From the NCBI GenBank assembly GCA_028689585.1, contig JAQVCW010000018.1:1-64000 (forward strand): a stretch of 64,000 nt of DNA, read 5' to 3'. Each line of letters starts with the position of its first letter. Position 1 is the first letter of the stretch. Of this stretch, positions 43,659 to 52,326 are shown one piece after another. The notes beneath the pieces were generated by a model, which saw only the letters and a program-made list of their open reading frames with translations, was not told the DNA's origin and ran no database searches. The translations under genes and the position numbers were made by a program. This DNA comes from Lachnospiraceae bacterium. Lineage in GTDB: Bacteria; Bacillota; Clostridia; Lachnospirales; Lachnospiraceae.

Positions 43659-44546
43659 TCAGTCTCGATGGAGGGAAGCCAGGTGAAATGCTCCGTACAT
43701 GCCAGCCTGGTTTTCCAGCAGCGTCTGCAGAATTTTTGTCTGACGGAACGAGGGAAGGACACGCTGCAGAACACGTTTTTGGAGTTCCTCATAGACATAT
43801 TGCTGCTTCATGATACCTCCGCCCAGCAAAATGGCGGGGGGATTGAAAATGTGCAGCAGTGAAATCAGTCCCTCGGCAATTTCATCGATCCAGTGATCGA
43901 TGATTTTTTTGATTTCCGGATTATCGAAACGGGCAAAGATTTCTCGGCCGGACAGTTGCTCCCCGGTCTTTTGGCTTACCATTCGGCAGAGCGCTGTGGT
44001 GGAAGCGTAGGTTTCATAACAGCCGGATCTGCCGCAGACGCAGGGTTCACCGCCGCGGTGCAGCACCATATGGCCAAATTCTCCGGCGATTCCATTCAGG
44101 CCATGGAAAATCCGGTGGTTTAGAATAATGGCGCCTCCAATGCCGGTGCCGTAGGTCAGGCAGAGAAAATCAGAAAATGGCTGTCCGGCTCCATAGAAGG
44201 CCTCTCCCAGGGCAGCGCAGTTTACATCATTTTCCATGACCACCGGAAGTCCGGTTTTATCCATCACGACATCCCGCAGCCACGTTCCAGTAAAACCGGG
44301 AATGGCATCGGTGGCAAATACCACCTTTCCCTGCTGTGAATCAATCTGTCCGGTGACGCTCAGACCGATGGCATCCGGCGAAGCCGGACCCGTATACTCT
44401 CCAATGACTGAGAGCAAATGGGAGATTAAATGTGAAGCGCCCAGCCTGCCATCATTTTTGTATTCCTGAAAAGAAATCAGAGCTTCTTTCTGGAATAATC
44501 CGGTTTTAAAGGAGCTGCCGCCAATGTCTACTGCGAGTATATTCAT
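43659..44546 (-). CDS. ROK-family sugar kinase, probable N-acetylmannosamine kinase
   Basis: A 295-residue ROK kinase. ATP-binding DIGGSSFKTGLF is at the start, and the sugar-binding ENDVNCAALGEAFYG and zinc motif CVCGRSGCYE (with upstream His) are present. No HTH domain, so it is an enzyme rather than a repressor. It is divergent from nanE and shares its operators, which supports ManNAc phosphorylation in sialic-acid breakdown. Specificity is inferred from context. Confidence 0.85.
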   Translation of the reverse strand: MNILAVDIGGSSFKTGLFQKEALISFQEYKNDGRLGASHLISHLLSVIGEYTGPASPDAIGLSVTGQIDSQQGKVVFATDAIPGFTGTWLRDVVMDKTGLPVVMENDVNCAALGEAFYGAGQPFSDFLCLTYGTGIGGAIILNHRIFHGLNGIAGEFGHMVLHRGGEPCVCGRSGCYETYASTTALCRMVSQKTGEQLSGREIFARFDNPEIKKIIDHWIDEIAEGLISLLHIFNPPAILLGGGIMKQQYVYEELQKRVLQRVLPSFRQTKILQTLLENQAGMYGAFHLASLHRD

Positions 44547-44588
44547 AATAATTTCTCCTTAAATTGTGGGAATGTAATTGAATGAAAT

Positions 44589-44738
44589 GAAAATAATTTT
44601 ATTTATTACGTTTATTTTACCATAATAATAAAATATTACAAGATAATTGAAGATGAAAATGAAAATAATTTTCTTGATTATAAACACATTCTGTATTATA
44701 GTACTTTTATGAGGTTCAAGAACGCTTCTGCGTTCTTG
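44589..44738. promoter_or_regulatory. divergent ROK/nanE control region
   Basis: GAAAATAATTTT at 44589-44600 and a perfect dyad GAAAATAATTTTC at 44661-44673 are likely RpiR-type operators. For nanE, TTGATT (44674-44679) and TATAGT (44697-44702) with 17 bp spacing form a promoter directly after the second operator. A 9-bp hairpin CAAGAACGC / GCGTTCTTG (44717-44738) follows in the leader. Confidence 0.65.
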
Positions 44739-44787
44739 CTGCGGGTTTTGTCATGCTGACAAATCAAAAACAGGGAGGAATATCGAT

Positions 44788-45486
44788 ATGCAGAAAGAAG
44801 AATTACTGAAATTAATCAAGGGAAAATTAATTGTATCCTGTCAGGCACTGGAAGGGGAGCCGTTATATGATCCGGAGCGATCCATTATGCCATTTATGGC
44901 AGAAGCGGCAAAACGGGCGGGCACGCCGATGATACGGACGAATTCTGTGCGAGATGTGATTGGAATCAGGGAAAAGACAGGACTTCCCATCATTGGCATT
45001 ATAAAAAAGGTATATGAAGGATACGAGGGATATATCACTTCTACGATGGAGGAGGTGGATGCGCTGACGGCTGCAGGGACGGAGGTCATTGCGTTGGACT
45101 GCACGAACCGGAAACGGGGAGATGGGCTGACTCCGGGAGAGTATATAGAAAAAATAAAGGAAAAGTATCCAAAACAGATGCTGATGGCAGACATTTCCAA
45201 CTATGAAGAAGGAGTAAATGCTGCCAGACATGGAATTGATATTGTATCCACCACCATGAGCGGATACACCGCGTATACTCCCAAATCGGAGGAACCGGAT
45301 TATGAATTGGTGCGCCGGCTGTCCCGTGATCTTTCTATTCCGGTCATTGCGGAAGGCCGGATCCATACACCAAAACAGGTGAAAAAGATGCTGGAGTTGG
45401 GCGCTTACGCAGTGATTGTCGGTGGAGCGATTACCAGGCCGCTGGAAATCGCAAAGCGTTTTATGGATGCGGCAGAAGAAAAATAA
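44788..45486 (+). CDS. nanE: N-acylmannosamine-6-phosphate 2-epimerase
   Basis: A 232-residue TIM-barrel enzyme that converts ManNAc-6-phosphate to GlcNAc-6-phosphate in sialic-acid catabolism. Family features: GKLIVSCQALEGEPLYDPER, the substrate-phosphate region IVSTTMSGYT, IPVIAEGRIHTPKQVKKMLE and VIVGGAITRP. The catalytic Lys is probably in GIIKK. GGGAGG precedes the ATG. It stands alone between the divergent ROK kinase and the convergent RpiR gene. Confidence 0.94.
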   Translation: MQKEELLKLIKGKLIVSCQALEGEPLYDPERSIMPFMAEAAKRAGTPMIRTNSVRDVIGIREKTGLPIIGIIKKVYEGYEGYITSTMEEVDALTAAGTEVIALDCTNRKRGDGLTPGEYIEKIKEKYPKQMLMADISNYEEGVNAARHGIDIVSTTMSGYTAYTPKSEEPDYELVRRLSRDLSIPVIAEGRIHTPKQVKKMLELGAYAVIVGGAITRPLEIAKRFMDAAEEK

Positions 45487-45514
45487 AGCTTCAAACACGT
45501 TCCGGCGAAGCCCG

Positions 45515-46369
45515 TCAGATCAGTTTGGTCACGAGGGCACTCATGGTTGCATCATTGTTAAAAGCGGTAGTCTTCGGGCTGCGCCGGCAGTATTCATTGT
45601 AAAGAACGTCAATTAAAAACATCTGTCCGATTTTGGAGGCAATGCTTCCGCTTTGCAGGGGAGCTTCATGGCCTCCGCAGAGCAGCACTACATCTGCGAA
45701 AGCTGTAGCCGGACTTTTTTGATAATGGGTGACCAGAATAATATGGGCACCCCTGTTTTTTGCCGGCCGCAGAATATCGACCATGTCTCTGGTGGCACCC
45801 GAGTAGGAGAAGAACAGAATCACATCCTCGGGAGTGCATAGCGAGGCAGCCATAGTCTGCATGTGGCTGTCCAGAATATATTGAAAATTGTGAGCAGCCG
45901 TAATGAAGCGGGCCCATGCTTCAATGGCGGTAACGCCGCTTCCTCCCTGACCGAAGCAGAACACATGCTGCGCCTGGATGATATAGTCAACTGCCCGGCT
46001 GACATCCTGCTCATTCAGCAGTTCCAGAGAATGACGGATCGCGCTGGCTTCCAGGCTAAAAAGCTTGCTGCCCATAGCGGAGATGGAATCACTGTCAGAA
46101 ATATCGGATATGCCGCTGATTTCCGTAATGCCGCTCCCGGCGGCTTTTGCCAGTGCCAGTTTAAATTCATTATAACCGTTATAGCTAAGTTTTTTGCAGA
46201 AGCGCGTAATTGTGGCTTCTGCGACTTTGCAGTCTTCCGCAAGAGAGGTAATCGACATATACTGTGCTTCGTTGATCTTTGATAAGATATAAGAAGCAAT
46301 CTTTTTCTCTGATTTTGTAAGATCCTGATTACAATTATTAAGAAGGTCTATTACATTATTTGTACCCAT
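45515..46369 (-). CDS. MurR/RpiR-family regulator of the nan cluster
   Basis: A 284-residue regulator with an N-terminal HTH (SKINEAQYMSITSLAEDCKV, AEATITRFCKKL) and a SIS sugar-phosphate-binding domain at about 120-270 (VFCFGQGGSGVTAIEAWARF, VILFFSYSGATRDMVDILRP). ATG 46369 follows GGGTGG. RpiR proteins in nan clusters sense ManNAc-6-P or a related phosphate. The GAAAATWATTTT dyads upstream of the transport genes and of nanE are probable targets. Confidence 0.92.
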   Translation of the reverse strand: MGTNNVIDLLNNCNQDLTKSEKKIASYILSKINEAQYMSITSLAEDCKVAEATITRFCKKLSYNGYNEFKLALAKAAGSGITEISGISDISDSDSISAMGSKLFSLEASAIRHSLELLNEQDVSRAVDYIIQAQHVFCFGQGGSGVTAIEAWARFITAAHNFQYILDSHMQTMAASLCTPEDVILFFSYSGATRDMVDILRPAKNRGAHIILVTHYQKSPATAFADVVLLCGGHEAPLQSGSIASKIGQMFLIDVLYNEYCRRSPKTTAFNNDATMSALVTKLI

Positions 46370-46466
46370 TCTTCCACCCTTTCCGGAACTAATCTTTTGT
46401 GTCAATATCTCTATATAAAAGAATACCACATATTAACAGAAAAAGAAATATTTCTTTCTGGAAATT

Positions 46467-46619
46467 AAAATTATTTTCTTTAAAATGAAAATAATATTAA
46501 AAAATATCTTGTAAACTCAAAAAAAAGTACAAAATATACAAAATAAATCAAAGAAAATGTCAAAAAATGAAAATTATTTTAAAAAAGGGATTGAAACCGG
46601 AGGAAAGATATGATAGGAT
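46467..46619. promoter_or_regulatory. control region between rpiR and the sugar transporter
   Basis: Operator-like sequences AAAATTATTTTC (46467-46478), GAAAATAATATT (46487-46498) and GAAAATTATTTT (46569-46580). A promoter TTGAAA (46591-46596), 17-bp spacer, TAGGAT (46614-46619) follows the last one. The remainder of 46370-46688 contains no gene. Confidence 0.6.
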
Positions 46620-46688
46620 GGGGGCAGATAGAAGAGACGCGATGGTGAAAGGCGGGGTATCGTTGAAAATGGAGGGGGACAAGGAAAA

Positions 46689-47612
46689 ATGAAGAAACAC
46701 AAAGGAAAGCTGGAGGCAAATACAAAATTTGCGTATCTGGTAAATCTGCCCTTGATTGTGTATCTGTGCTGTGTATTGATTTTCCCGATCTGCTGGGGAA
46801 TTTACATCAGCTTTACCAACAAGACAATTGGCGGAGATGCAGATTTTGTAGGCTTGAAAAACTATGCACGGCTGCTGCATGACTCGGAATATATTCGTTC
46901 CATAGTAAATACTTTGAAATTTACCGTGATTTCTATTTTTGTAAAAATGATATTGGGAACGATTATGGCACTGGCATTGAATGTGGAATTTAAAGGGAGA
47001 AATCTTTGCAGAGCACTGCTGATGATACCCTGGACGCTTCCGAATATCGTGGTCGTGTACAACTGGAGATGGATTTTTAGTTCGAACGGAGGAATTGCCA
47101 ATCATATTTTGAACTCACTGGGCTTCATAGATAAAAATCTGGTGTGGTTCGGAAGTGCGGGACTGGCGATGCTGACGATCATCATAGCGAATGTATGGCG
47201 GGGAACTCCATTTTTTGGAATATCTATTCTAGCAAAGCTGCAGACCGTGCCGAACAGCTATTATGAGGCGGCTCAGATCGATGGCGCCAATGCACTGCAG
47301 AGATTCTTCTTTATTACACTGCCGGAGATTAAGGATGTTATCATTTTGTCGGCTATGATGTCCACCATATGGACCATCAATGAATTTGAGACGGTATGGC
47401 TGCTGACGGGAGGCGGACCAAACGGTTCTACGGAAGTGATGAATGTCTACAGCTATAAAACTGCCATGCGCAGCATGATGCTGGGACGCGGAATTGCAGT
47501 ATCTGTGCTGGCATTGCCGGTATTCATCATATTGATCAGCCTGCTGACAAAGAGAATGCTGCCGGAAGAAGAGGGAAGTAAAAAAGTATCAAAGAGGAGG
47601 CGGGCAAGATGA
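46689..47612 (+). CDS. sugar ABC importer permease (MalF-like, CUT1)
   Basis: A 307-residue permease with six helices and the coupling motif EAAQIDGANALQRFFFITLP. It forms the channel with the next gene product, which it overlaps by four bases. In this cluster sialic acid or a derivative is the likely cargo. The shared ATPase is not encoded here, as is common for CUT1 systems that use a common MsmK-type ATPase. Confidence 0.92.
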   Translation: MKKHKGKLEANTKFAYLVNLPLIVYLCCVLIFPICWGIYISFTNKTIGGDADFVGLKNYARLLHDSEYIRSIVNTLKFTVISIFVKMILGTIMALALNVEFKGRNLCRALLMIPWTLPNIVVVYNWRWIFSSNGGIANHILNSLGFIDKNLVWFGSAGLAMLTIIIANVWRGTPFFGISILAKLQTVPNSYYEAAQIDGANALQRFFFITLPEIKDVIILSAMMSTIWTINEFETVWLLTGGGPNGSTEVMNVYSYKTAMRSMMLGRGIAVSVLALPVFIILISLLTKRMLPEEEGSKKVSKRRRAR

Positions 47613-48439
47613 AAAGTAAATTAAGAAATAAAATACTGCATCGTATTTTTATCGGGATCTGCCTGATCGCTGCGCTGGCTCCGATCTACTGGATGTTTAA
47701 TACCTCTTTGAAATCAGAGGCGGAGATCTATTTCAAGACACCTACCCTATGGCCAAATAAAGTCACTCTGGAATCTTACAAGTATTTGCTGACCCAGACG
47801 AATTTCCTGAATGGTATCAAAAACTCTTTGCTCATAGCGGTTTTTGTATCTTTATTTTCAATTTTTGTGGCATATCCGGCAGCCTATGTGCTGGCCCGGC
47901 TGTTCTTTAAGGGAAAGAAGTTCTTTTCCAAGGCAGTACTGTTTACGTATCTGCTGCCCACATCGGTGCTGTATATACCACTGTATATTTTTGTTTCCAG
48001 ACTGGGGCTGACGAATAATGTGCTGGGCATCATGCTGATTTATCCTACTTTCACACTTCCTTATGTGGCCTGGATCTTAATTCCGCATATTGCCAGTATT
48101 TCTACGGCATTGGAGGAGGCAGCATATATTGACGGATGTTCCAGATTTCAGACAATGTACAAAATTGTTTTTCCACTGGCACTGCCGGGGATCATATCCA
48201 CCACAATTTTTGCATTTGCGATGTGCTGGGGTGAGTACCTGTATGCACTGGTAAACCTGATTTCGTCGGAAGCCCAGACATTTCCGCTGGTGCTGTCCGG
48301 ACTGGTGTTTGGGGATATGCCTCCGTGGAACCAACTGATGGCAGGAGCTATCCTAGCCAGCATCCCGATCCTGATTATTTACCTGCTGGCATCCAGCTCC
48401 CTCGTGGGCGGAGCAACTGCGGGCGGAGTAAAGGAATAG
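47609..48439 (+). CDS. sugar ABC importer permease (MalG-like, CUT1)
   Basis: A 276-residue permease with six helices and the MalG-type coupling motif EEAAYIDGCSRFQTMYKIVF. AGGAGGCGG precedes the ATG inside the upstream gene. It is the second channel subunit of the nan-cluster transporter. Confidence 0.92.
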   Translation: MKSKLRNKILHRIFIGICLIAALAPIYWMFNTSLKSEAEIYFKTPTLWPNKVTLESYKYLLTQTNFLNGIKNSLLIAVFVSLFSIFVAYPAAYVLARLFFKGKKFFSKAVLFTYLLPTSVLYIPLYIFVSRLGLTNNVLGIMLIYPTFTLPYVAWILIPHIASISTALEEAAYIDGCSRFQTMYKIVFPLALPGIISTTIFAFAMCWGEYLYALVNLISSEAQTFPLVLSGLVFGDMPPWNQLMAGAILASIPILIIYLLASSSLVGGATAGGVKE

Positions 48440-48595
48440 CTGTGCACAAGCTGCAGCATAATGCGTGAAAAGACATAATGAATGAAAAAACAAAGCATGA
48501 AAAAAAGGATCTTGCACTGCAAAACGCAGGTGAAAGTAAAAGAGAAGTAAAGGAACAGCAATTAAACCATTCTATAAGGAAGAAGGAGGATTTTC

Positions 48596-49942
48596 ATGAA
48601 CACAAAAAACGTAAAACGAATGACAGCAATGGCAACAGCGGCGGTGACTCTGGCAGCCACAGCATGCACCGGATTTGGTGCGGGACTGGATACTGTATCA
48701 GCAGCGAAGACCACGAGCGGGGACAAAGAAATTACCGTTTGGGTGGAAAAGGTCTTCAGTGATGATGCAAATGCACTGATGGAAGAACGGCTGAAAGCAT
48801 ATCAGGAAGAAGCCGGAGTTACTGTAAATTATGAAATGGTAGGAGCATCGGACTTTGTTACCATGCTGAATGCGACCATTGAAGCAGGCAGCAATGTGCC
48901 GGATGTGGTTTCTATGGATACCACTAAAATCCTGAATTACTATCCGAATATTCCCGCATTGGATGTATCGGATCTGGTAGATGAAATTAACACGGAACGT
49001 CCGTATTTTGAAGCCAGTTATGAAGGAACAAAAATTGACGGAGTACATTATTATGTGCCGTACTGCTCTTCCTCTGTAATGATGTTTGTCAGAAAAGATA
49101 TTATGGAAAAAAACGGACTGGAAATTCCTACTACCTGGGATGAAGTTTACAGTGCTGCAGAAGCAGTATCTAATCCGGGAGAAGATTTCTACGGCCTTGG
49201 AATGGGCTGCGGCGAAAATGATGACGATGATGAAAATACTCTGCGTCAGATGATCTGGAATGCAGGCGGATATTTAATGGATGCGGATGGCGGCATCACC
49301 TGCGAAGATGAAAAAGTGGCCGGTATTATCAGCAAATTTGCGGAACTTTATCAGGCAGAAGCGATTCCGGCGGATGCCACTACCTGGGATGCGGGCGGCA
49401 ACAACAGCTCTTATCTGGCGGGCAGAACGGCGATTGTATTCAACGCACCTACCTTATATAATGCGCTGAAAGCGGATGAATACAAAGAGCTGTTTGAAAA
49501 TACAGCAGTGCTGGCACCACCCACAGGTTCCGATAACGGAGTCTACATGAATTACAACAGAGGATTTTCGATTATGAATACCTGTCAGGATGTGGATACC
49601 GCGTCCGGTTTGATCAAGTATCTGTGCGATAAGACCTGGTATGACGAATATATGGGAAGCATTGCTCCGGTATTTGCACCGCTGTTCCAGGATGAAACAG
49701 AAAATCCAAGCTGGACAGAGGATGAAGTTAATGCTCAGGTGCTCAAATATGCACAGAATGCATCAGGCTATTATGGATATCCGGTAGCATCCATTGCCGG
49801 AAGAGCGGCAGCAGCAAAGCATTATTTTACATTCCCCGTAGGAAAGGCATTTAATCAGGTGGCATCAGGAGCTGAGTCTGTGGAAAATGCTCTGGAAAAT
49901 ATGAAATATGATCTGGAAGATTTTATGGATCAGGTAGGATAA
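48596..49942 (+). CDS. extracellular sugar-binding protein of the nan transporter
   Basis: A 448-residue family-1 solute-binding protein. The N-terminal signal ends near LAATAC (an atypical lipobox, Cys about 24) or at VSAAKT, so it is either a lipoprotein or a secreted protein. The mature part shows EITVWVEKVFSDDANALMEE, SVMMFVRKDIMEKNGLEIPT and YLAGRTAIVFNAPTLYNALK. AGAAGGAGG precedes the ATG. It binds the sugar delivered to the two upstream permeases; sialic acid or a related amino sugar is likely. Confidence 0.9.
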   Translation: MNTKNVKRMTAMATAAVTLAATACTGFGAGLDTVSAAKTTSGDKEITVWVEKVFSDDANALMEERLKAYQEEAGVTVNYEMVGASDFVTMLNATIEAGSNVPDVVSMDTTKILNYYPNIPALDVSDLVDEINTERPYFEASYEGTKIDGVHYYVPYCSSSVMMFVRKDIMEKNGLEIPTTWDEVYSAAEAVSNPGEDFYGLGMGCGENDDDDENTLRQMIWNAGGYLMDADGGITCEDEKVAGIISKFAELYQAEAIPADATTWDAGGNNSSYLAGRTAIVFNAPTLYNALKADEYKELFENTAVLAPPTGSDNGVYMNYNRGFSIMNTCQDVDTASGLIKYLCDKTWYDEYMGSIAPVFAPLFQDETENPSWTEDEVNAQVLKYAQNASGYYGYPVASIAGRAAAAKHYFTFPVGKAFNQVASGAESVENALENMKYDLEDFMDQVG

Positions 49943-49981
49943 CGGATCAAAAAAAGAATTGAACAGGGAAAGGCATAAAAA

Positions 49982-50917
49982 ATGGCAGACAGAATTTGGC
50001 TGAATCTGGATCCGAAGAAGGTAGATGTTTCGGTACTGGAGAGACGGTTTAAAGAAATGAATTGTGAATTTACAGCAGAAGCTGTTCCGGGCAACGACCC
50101 GGAACAGGTTTTGCAGCACGCTTTGCAGGCGGATGTTGTGATCAGCATTCTGGAAAAATGGGATGCGGCAATGCTGGAAAAAGTGGCGGCTAAGGTGAAG
50201 TTTATACAGAAATACGGAGCGGGGCTGGATAACATCGATCTGGATGCGGCCGAGAGACTTGGAATATCGGTGGCAAATGTGCCCGGAGGAAATTCTGCAG
50301 CGGTGGCTGAGGTGGCCCTGATGCATATTCTAAACTGCGGAAGAAGGTTTGTGCCCTGTGTCACCGGAGTGAAGCATAATATCTGGCCGGCAACGATTAC
50401 CGGTACGGAGTTGGACGGCAAAACAGTGGGCGTCATGGGTTATGGCAATATTGCAAGACATCTGGTGAGATTATTAAGTGGTTTTCAGGTGAAGGTGCTG
50501 GCATATGATGCTTTTATCCACCAGCCGCTGGAGGGGCAGAAGGTTACTTTTGTAGACAGTCCGGAAGAACTGTTTGGACAGAGTGATATTATTTCTCTGC
50601 ATATCCCCTGCAATGAAAAAACAAAAGGAAGCATCAATGAAAAATTATTTAACTGTATGAAAGATGGAGCTATTTTTGTGAACACCTGCCGCGGCGGTGT
50701 GGTGGTGGAAAAAGATCTGGTGAAGGCTCTTCAATGTGGAAAAATATTAGCTGCCGGTCTGGATGTATTGGCAGAAGAACCGCCAACGGTTAAGAACCCC
50801 CTTATGCAGATGGAAAATGTATTTATTACTTCACATATGGGCGCGGCATCTTATGAATCAGAAGAACGTTCTCAGAAAATCATGGCGGATGCAATTGAAC
50901 GGTTTTTAAAGGGATAG
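49982..50917 (+). CDS. D-2-hydroxyacid dehydrogenase
   Basis: A 311-residue NAD-dependent dehydrogenase. Rossmann motif VGVMGYGNIARHLVRLLSG, catalytic Arg in FVNTCRGGVVVEKDLV, Glu in AEEPPT and His in ITSHMGAAS are all present. It interconverts a 2-keto acid and a D-2-hydroxy acid, or acts as a 3-phosphoglycerate-dehydrogenase-like enzyme. Its place between sugar-binding protein and lyase genes suggests use of a keto acid from sugar breakdown, for example pyruvate from Neu5Ac. That link is inferred. Confidence 0.88.
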   Translation: MADRIWLNLDPKKVDVSVLERRFKEMNCEFTAEAVPGNDPEQVLQHALQADVVISILEKWDAAMLEKVAAKVKFIQKYGAGLDNIDLDAAERLGISVANVPGGNSAAVAEVALMHILNCGRRFVPCVTGVKHNIWPATITGTELDGKTVGVMGYGNIARHLVRLLSGFQVKVLAYDAFIHQPLEGQKVTFVDSPEELFGQSDIISLHIPCNEKTKGSINEKLFNCMKDGAIFVNTCRGGVVVEKDLVKALQCGKILAAGLDVLAEEPPTVKNPLMQMENVFITSHMGAASYESEERSQKIMADAIERFLKG

Positions 50918-50977
50918 CTGCCGGATCATTTCGTCGGCTGCAGTTAATGAAAAATCTATAGAAACGGGAGAAAAAAT

Positions 50978-51892
50978 ATGAATACAGGAAAGTATAAGGG
51001 GATTTTCCCTGCTTTTTATGCTTGTTATGATCAGGAGGGGAAAATCAGTCCCCAACGGGTCAGAACATTTACAGAATACTTGATAAAAAAAGGCATGAAG
51101 GGAGTCTATGTCTGTGGTTCTTCCGGTGAATGCATTTACCAGAGTAAAGAAGAGCGAAAAATCACACTGGAAAATGTAATGGCGGCAGCAAAGGGTAAAA
51201 TGACAGTAATTGCTCATGTGGCCTGTAATAATACACAAGACAGTATGGAATTGGCTGCACACGCGGAAAGCTTAGGGGTAGATGCGATTGCGGCAATACC
51301 GCCGATTTACTTTCATCTGCCGGATGATGCAATTGCCGGGTATTGGAATGACATTTCATCTGCAGCCCCTAATACAGATTTTATAATTTACAATATTCCG
51401 CAACTGGCGGGCACGGCGCTGACACTTCCTTTATTCCGGACTATGCTGGAAAATCCAAATGTAATTGGTGTAAAAAATTCTTCTATGCCGGTTCAGGATA
51501 TTCAGATGTTTAAGGATCTGGCAGGCGAGGGACATGTAGTATTTAACGGACCGGACGAACAACTGGTCAGTGGCCTGGCAATGGGGGCAGATGGCGGTAT
51601 AGGCGGGACTTATGCAGTTATGCCGGAACTGTTTCAGGCAATCTATCAGATGGTGAAGGACGGAAATCTTGCAGGGGCAAAGAAAGTCCAATATGAGGCG
51701 GATCGGATTATTTATGCCATGTGTGAGTGCAGGGGAAATCTGTATGCAGTCATGAAAGAAATTATTCGTATGCGGGATGGCATAGATATTGGCGGAGTGA
51801 GAAGACCTCTGCCGGCACTGGTGCCGGAGGATATGCCGACGGTACAGAGATGCAGGCTCATGATTGACGATGCGATAGCGTGCTTACCTTGA
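50978..51892 (+). CDS. DHDPS/N-acetylneuraminate lyase family protein, probable NanA
   Basis: A 304-residue TIM-barrel class I aldolase. Carboxylate motif GSSGE (family GxxGE), Tyr in FIIYNIPQLAG (the YNIP form of sialate lyases), Schiff-base Lys in VIGVKNSS, and GADGGIGGTYAVMPEL are visible. It probably splits Neu5Ac into ManNAc and pyruvate, feeding the ROK kinase and NanE. The final codons, GATGCGATAGCGTGCTT, are repeated at 52181-52197 beyond the palindromic element. Confidence 0.85.
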   Translation: MNTGKYKGIFPAFYACYDQEGKISPQRVRTFTEYLIKKGMKGVYVCGSSGECIYQSKEERKITLENVMAAAKGKMTVIAHVACNNTQDSMELAAHAESLGVDAIAAIPPIYFHLPDDAIAGYWNDISSAAPNTDFIIYNIPQLAGTALTLPLFRTMLENPNVIGVKNSSMPVQDIQMFKDLAGEGHVVFNGPDEQLVSGLAMGADGGIGGTYAVMPELFQAIYQMVKDGNLAGAKKVQYEADRIIYAMCECRGNLYAVMKEIIRMRDGIDIGGVRRPLPALVPEDMPTVQRCRLMIDDAIACLP

Positions 51893-51895
51893 TGG

Positions 51896-52171
51896 TTACA
51901 GTTTAGCCTTTTACTTGACGCACAGCTTCCGGGCGGCTGCCCCAGGTATGCAGCAGGTGCATTTGCAGAAAGCCTAAGCATCTTGGGTTCCACAAGATGT
52001 TCCATAGGAATTGGGAGTCATTTGTTTGAACCGAAGGTGAGTTATGGCTCCCAATTCCTGCTTTTGGAACACCTTGTGGAAGCCTTAGATGCTCTTGGCT
52101 TTCGAAACAGCACCTGCAGCATACCTGGGGCAGCCGCCCGGAAAGCGTTCTCATTTCAAGGCTGAACTGTA
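51896..52171 (-). mobile_element. 276-bp palindromic MITE-like element, copy 2
   Basis: Reverse-oriented, near-identical copy of 13955-14230. Palindrome arms span 51932-52138. Terminal inverted repeats TTACAGTTTAGCC and GGCTGAACTGTA. It begins four bases after the lyase stop. A 17-bp direct repeat with one mismatch flanks it (51869-51885 and 52181-52197). Confidence 0.85.
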
Positions 52172-52201
52172 CCCCTTGCTGATGCGATAGCGCGCTTTCA
52201 C

Positions 52202-52230
52202 TTGACACAGTGTTAAAATTGTGTTATATT
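52202..52230 (+). promoter_or_regulatory. promoter of the peptide-transport operon
   Basis: TTGACA (52202-52207), 17-bp spacer, TATATT (52225-52230): a near-consensus sigma-A promoter just beyond the palindromic element. Confidence 0.8.
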
Positions 52231-52248
52231 TTCGAAAAATACAAATGT

Positions 52249-52295
52249 ATATGGAGCAGAGGCAGTTGTAGATTACGACTGCCTTTTTCCATATG
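52249..52295 (+). terminator. terminator-like hairpin in the operon leader
   Basis: GGCAGT / ACTGCC with inner GTA / TAC (52261-52283) followed by TTTTT. The flanking ATATGGA / TCCATAT can extend the stem around it. It sits about 25 nt after the predicted start and before the first gene, so it would limit transcription of the operon unless overridden. Confidence 0.65.
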
Positions 52296-52326
52296 GATGA
52301 TCAGGCAGATGAAGGAGGAAATTATT

